Below the pieces are notes generated by a model. That model made no database searches. It was not told the origin of the DNA and worked only from the letters and a program-made list of their open reading frames with translations. Positions 60,963 through 64,000 of a stretch of DNA of 64,000 nucleotides are shown one piece after another. Origin of the DNA: Parabacteroides sp. (GTDB taxonomy: Bacteria > Bacteroidota > Bacteroidia > Bacteroidales > Tannerellaceae); the NCBI GenBank assembly GCA_019417325.1, contig DXVO01000023.1, forward strand, positions 248,001 through 312,000, read 5' to 3'. The translations under genes and the position numbers were made by a program. The stretch's first letter is position 1. Each line of letters starts with the position of its first letter.

Positions 60963-61733
60963 TTATCTTCCGATAATACCCAGTTTTGAATCATTGATAA
61001 AATCGACGATATGCTGAATCTCCGCACTCATCGGAACCTGATCCTTAATCATCAACAATGCATCGAAAATACTACTCTTTCCCTGGTAAACAATACGGTA
61101 AGCATGACTGATATGCTTAATAATTTTATCACTTACCCCTTGATGAGAAAGTATGATGGAACTAACCCCGTAGTAGGTTACCGGTTCCTGGGCGGCAACA
61201 ATATAAGGAGGTATATCCTTGCGGATGCGGCAACCGGTCTGTGTCATCGACCAGGTCCCCAAACGGCATCCCTGGCTCACCAGGACATTACCACCGAATA
61301 TGACATAGTCTTCAAAAAAACAGTCTCCGGATACTTTGCTGCCGTAACCTAATACACAATGGTTGCCGATATGCGTATCATGGGAAATGTGTACCCCTTC
61401 ATGCAAGAAGTTACCGTTTCCTATAAAGGTTTGTCCTCCGGAATTCGTTGCACGGTTGATAACGACGTTTTCACGGATTATATTATCATCACCGATAATA
61501 GCGACCGTTTCATCACCTTTATATTCAAAGTCCTGAGGTTCCGCCGCAATAACGGATCCCTGGAAGATACGGTTTCTTTTCCCCAAACGGGCACCACTCA
61601 TAATGCTGACATGCGGCATAATCTCACAGCCGTCGCCAATTTCCACATTCTTATCAATATATGCAAACGGATGAACAATCACGTTCTCTCCCAACTTTGC
61701 ACTGGCATCCACATAAGCTAACGGACTAATCAT
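60963..61733 (-). CDS. lpxA: LpxA-type UDP-N-acetylglucosamine acyltransferase
   Basis: Left-handed beta-helix acyltransferase of 256 residues, the LpxA length. LpxA adds the first 3-hydroxyacyl chain to UDP-GlcNAc in lipid A synthesis. Hexapeptide repeats cover residues 1-190 (AKLGENVIVHPFAYIDKNVEIGDGCEIMPHV). The catalytic His is in EGVHISHDTHIGNHCVLGY, and NVVINRATNSGG matches the substrate loop. A helical C-terminal domain follows (GVSDKIIKHISHAYRIVYQGK). Bacteroidales can carry more than one LpxA-like gene, so this could be a paralogue with another acceptor. It lies 23 bases after the efflux tolC gene on the same strand. Confidence 0.85.
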   Translation of the reverse strand: MISPLAYVDASAKLGENVIVHPFAYIDKNVEIGDGCEIMPHVSIMSGARLGKRNRIFQGSVIAAEPQDFEYKGDETVAIIGDDNIIRENVVINRATNSGGQTFIGNGNFLHEGVHISHDTHIGNHCVLGYGSKVSGDCFFEDYVIFGGNVLVSQGCRLGTWSMTQTGCRIRKDIPPYIVAAQEPVTYYGVSSIILSHQGVSDKIIKHISHAYRIVYQGKSSIFDALLMIKDQVPMSAEIQHIVDFINDSKLGIIGR

Positions 61734-61756
61734 AATATTTGTATTTAAAAGGTTTT

Positions 61757-63139
61757 TTACTCTCTTCCTCCACCTACGGCACTATACAGATTGATTACAG
61801 CCTGCATACGCTGAACATTGTCGGATACTTCTGTCAGTTGTGCACTGAGCAGGCTCTGCTGAGCCGATAAGATTTCCAGATAAGTGGCCTGTGCAGACTG
61901 GAATAAAGCCTTTGTATAGGTTACAGCCTTTTCCAGTTCTTCAATTTGCGACTTATCCTGAAGCAGTTTCCTGTTTGTTGCATCATACAAATGCAAAGCA
62001 TTACTGACTTCCTTGCCCGCTTCAAGAATTGCCTGCTGATAATTCATCTGGGCAATCTTCTCTTCCGCTTTCGATACCTTCAAGTTTGCAATCAGCTTAC
62101 CATTATTAAAGATAGGCTGTGCCAACGAAGCCAAAGCCTGGAACATAAACTGCCCCGGATTGGAAACTGTAACACCTGAACCGTTTGTCCAACCAGCAGT
62201 AGCTGTAATATTCAGCCCCGGATAGAAAGCGGCACGTGCTTTATTAGTCGTATAATAAGCACTGGCAAGTGACATTTCGGCAATCTTCACATCCGGACGG
62301 TTTTCTAGTAATTGTAGAGGGACACCAGCCATAATTTCTTCAGGAATCGACTGCTCGGCAAGCGTTCCGCGGTCAATCTGTTGCGGAGCTTTAGCCAATA
62401 ATACGGACAAAGAGTTTTCTACTTCACGCACCTGACGTTTCAGTTCGATTAAAGAACCGGAAACCTGATGATAAACAGCACGCATCTGGACAACGGCAGC
62501 TTCGGTTGTCATGCCGGCTTCTTTCATCGCTTCCATGACACGTACGTTTTCTTCATAGATACCAACCGTTTCAGAGGTTATTTCTACCTGACGGTCGAGC
62601 ATCAGCAAAGTAAAATAGGCATTGGCAATACCACTGATAAGTTGCGAACGCACAGCCTGCTGTGAATATTGGCTCTGCAAATAAGTGGCTTTCTGTCCAC
62701 GGCTTGCATTCAACAGCTTGCCAAACAAATCCACCTCCCAACTTGCAGCAGCCGGTAATGTATATGACTTCACATAACTGGTATTTTCCATCTTCGTAAT
62801 CGATCCCTGCGGAGCCAGATTAATAGACGGAAGGAAAGACAAACGAGCAGAAGTAAGCAACACTTTGGCCTCTTCCACACGAAGAACCGCAGCCTGCATA
62901 TCCACGTTGTTTTCCAAACCTTCTTCTATCAAAGCCTGCAATTTAGGATCGCGGAAAATTTCTTTCCAGGATATATTACCCATATTAGTCGTATCAGCAG
63001 CCAAAGTATCCGTTGCCGATACCGGATCACGGTAAATACCGGCAGTATCTAAATCTTTTGGGCGATCGTATGCTTTATAGATATGGCAACTGCTCAGCAA
63101 AGCAGTTGCACATACCATATATATAATCTGTTTCTTCAT
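61757..63139 (-). CDS. NodT/OprM-type outer membrane efflux lipoprotein
   Basis: Outer membrane channel of an RND pump, 460 residues from the ATG at 63139 with a lipobox ALLSSC (Cys near 18). Two OEP helical repeats are visible (LIEEGLENNVDMQAAVLRVEEAK in the first, LLENRPDVKIAEMSLASAYY in the second, the latter with the classical NRPD motif). The alternative ATG two codons earlier (63145) is equally open. It is 11 bases after the stop of the RND permease, so permease and channel are one unit, and the lpxA-type gene follows 23 bases later on the same strand. Confidence 0.95.
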   Translation of the reverse strand: MKKQIIYMVCATALLSSCHIYKAYDRPKDLDTAGIYRDPVSATDTLAADTTNMGNISWKEIFRDPKLQALIEEGLENNVDMQAAVLRVEEAKVLLTSARLSFLPSINLAPQGSITKMENTSYVKSYTLPAAASWEVDLFGKLLNASRGQKATYLQSQYSQQAVRSQLISGIANAYFTLLMLDRQVEITSETVGIYEENVRVMEAMKEAGMTTEAAVVQMRAVYHQVSGSLIELKRQVREVENSLSVLLAKAPQQIDRGTLAEQSIPEEIMAGVPLQLLENRPDVKIAEMSLASAYYTTNKARAAFYPGLNITATAGWTNGSGVTVSNPGQFMFQALASLAQPIFNNGKLIANLKVSKAEEKIAQMNYQQAILEAGKEVSNALHLYDATNRKLLQDKSQIEELEKAVTYTKALFQSAQATYLEILSAQQSLLSAQLTEVSDNVQRMQAVINLYSAVGGGRE

Positions 63140-63150
63140 TATCATCTCTC

Positions 63151-64000
63151 TTATTTTGTTTTTGCGTACTGTTCTATTTCCGTATTCAGATCGCTGTTGT
63201 CCAGGTCTTCCCATTCAATCGGCTTGAATTTCTCCTGCAAGTACTGGAATGCCACGAACAAAGCAGGAACAATAAATAACTGGAAGATCATACCGATAAA
63301 CATACCACCAATAGCAGCAGTACCCAATGTACGGTTACCATGAGCTCCTACGCCGAAAGCAAACATCATAGGCAACAATCCGACCACCATAGCCAATGAG
63401 GTCATCAGGATAGGACGCAAACGGGCTGCAGAACCTAATACAGCCGCCCATGTGATACTCATACCCATACGGCGCCGGTCGAGGGCGAACTCTACAATCA
63501 AAATCGCATTCTTTGCCAACAGACCGATCAACATAATCAAGGCAATCTGCATGTAAATATTATTGGACATCGTGCCCAATATCATTTTCAATGCAGGAAT
63601 ATTACCTAATGCCGCCCATCCCTGAACAAAGAGGAAGCTACCCATCAAACCGAATGGAACGGAAAGCAATACTGCCAACGGCAAAATATAACTTTCGTAC
63701 TGGGCACTCAGCAATAAGTATACGAATACGAAGCAGAGCAAGAAAATCAAACCGGTTGTACTTCCACTACTTTCAGCCTCTTCACGAGCCATACCTCCCA
63801 GTTCGTAACCGAACCCGGCAGGAAGTGTCGTACTGGCAACTTCTTCTAGTGCTTTCAATGCCTGCCCGCTGGTGAAACCGTCGGCAGGAGCAACCATCAC
63901 TTTAATAGAGGTATACATGTTAAAACGGCTGATAATATCCGGCCCGTATACCTTCTTGATAGAAACGAACTGCGAAATAGGTGCCATTTCATTGCCATTC
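63151..64000 (-). CDS. RND efflux transporter permease, C-terminal part (cut by window edge)
   Basis: The last 282 residues of an AcrB-family inner-membrane pump; the rest lies outside the window on the right. Visible are the end of the second porter domain (SRFNMYTSIKVMVAPADGFTSG), then the transmembrane block with YLLLSAQYESYILPLAVLLSVPFGLMG, NIYMQIALIMLIGLLAKNAILIVEFA and SLAMVVGLLPMMFAFGVGAHGNRTLG, and the IGGMFIGMIFQLFIVPALFVAFQYLQE segment. It is followed by its outer membrane channel gene (11-base gap). This is a different pump from the one at the left edge, which has its own permease and adaptor. Confidence 0.96.
   Translation of the reverse strand, partial: NGNEMAPISQFVSIKKVYGPDIISRFNMYTSIKVMVAPADGFTSGQALKALEEVASTTLPAGFGYELGGMAREEAESSGSTTGLIFLLCFVFVYLLLSAQYESYILPLAVLLSVPFGLMGSFLFVQGWAALGNIPALKMILGTMSNNIYMQIALIMLIGLLAKNAILIVEFALDRRRMGMSITWAAVLGSAARLRPILMTSLAMVVGLLPMMFAFGVGAHGNRTLGTAAIGGMFIGMIFQLFIVPALFVAFQYLQEKFKPIEWEDLDNSDLNTEIEQYAKTK

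Noticed and set aside
1..64000. tRNA, rRNA, CRISPR array, insertion sequence, integrase or prophage
   Set aside because: Looked for by eye on both strands through cloverleaf-like intergenic stretches, regular spacer arrays and transposase or integrase motifs. None was found, although a small RNA could be missed without a covariance search.

Overview
The window is a stretch of a Bacteroidota chromosome, order Bacteroidales. A Parabacteroides-like (Tannerellaceae) genome is the best guess, though the species cannot be fixed from the sequence. The evidence is the many promoters with the Bacteroidales -7 element TAnnTTTG, start codons with A-rich upstream sequence rather than Shine-Dalgarno sites, numerous secreted lipoproteins, a TonB-dependent receptor, a SprA/Sov type IX secretion translocon next to ruvA, and family-typical genes such as DUF4105, DUF4469 and FISUMP proteins. 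No tRNA, rRNA, CRISPR array, transposase, integrase or phage gene was seen.

Layout. 1-2.0 kb: end of an RND efflux operon (permease cut by the window edge, plus its adaptor lipoprotein). 2.2-5.1 kb: a secreted SGNH esterase, then a HAD phosphatase and an OprO/P-like porin. 5.2-6.9 kb: a queuosine-precursor transporter behind a candidate preQ1 riboswitch, and a DMT exporter. 7-10 kb: menA, three small membrane or secreted proteins, and a CaCA antiporter. 10-14.4 kb: a TolC-type outer membrane factor, a sigma-54 activator and a histidine kinase in one transcription unit behind a near-consensus sigma-54 promoter. 14.5-15 kb: a decayed BlaI/BlaR1 remnant. 15.1-19.4 kb: diacylglycerol kinase, PAP2 phosphatase, DUF4105 protein and an alkaline-phosphatase-fold protein lacking its metal ligands. 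19.5-24.3 kb: secA and ald. 24.5-26 kb: a TPR protein and a repeat-rich gene desert. 26-28.7 kb: ECF sigma factor, anti-sigma-like barrel protein and a lipoprotein. 28.9-32.1 kb: a metal-related operon (Cys/His-rich protein, TonB receptor, HMA protein). 32.1-35.3 kb: a GHL10 protein and two tandem glycerophosphodiesterases. 35.6-45.9 kb: ruvA, sprA, a MATE transporter and metY.

46-50.5 kb is the most interesting block. A 24-bp perfect inverted repeat encloses 152 bp carrying an outward-facing promoter. In the present orientation that promoter points away from the next gene, as in Bacteroidales phase-variable invertible promoters. The gene it would serve is a 1033-residue surface lipoprotein whose C-terminal FISUMP/C-type-lectin-like tail resembles the variable region of diversity-generating retroelement targets. 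A DUF4469 protein follows.

50.5-64 kb: trxB, a LolA-like carrier, ftsK, two tandem paralogous lipoproteins, a DUF5063/exonuclease/rRNA-methyltransferase cluster, mdh, an lpxA-type acyltransferase, and the TolC and permease genes of a second RND pump cut by the right edge.

A dispersed repeat was also found: three intergenic arrays, each with three 22-bp units built around a CATA-xx-TATG palindrome (near 16.5, 25.6 and 60.85 kb). All calls come from reading the sequence; no database search was run.
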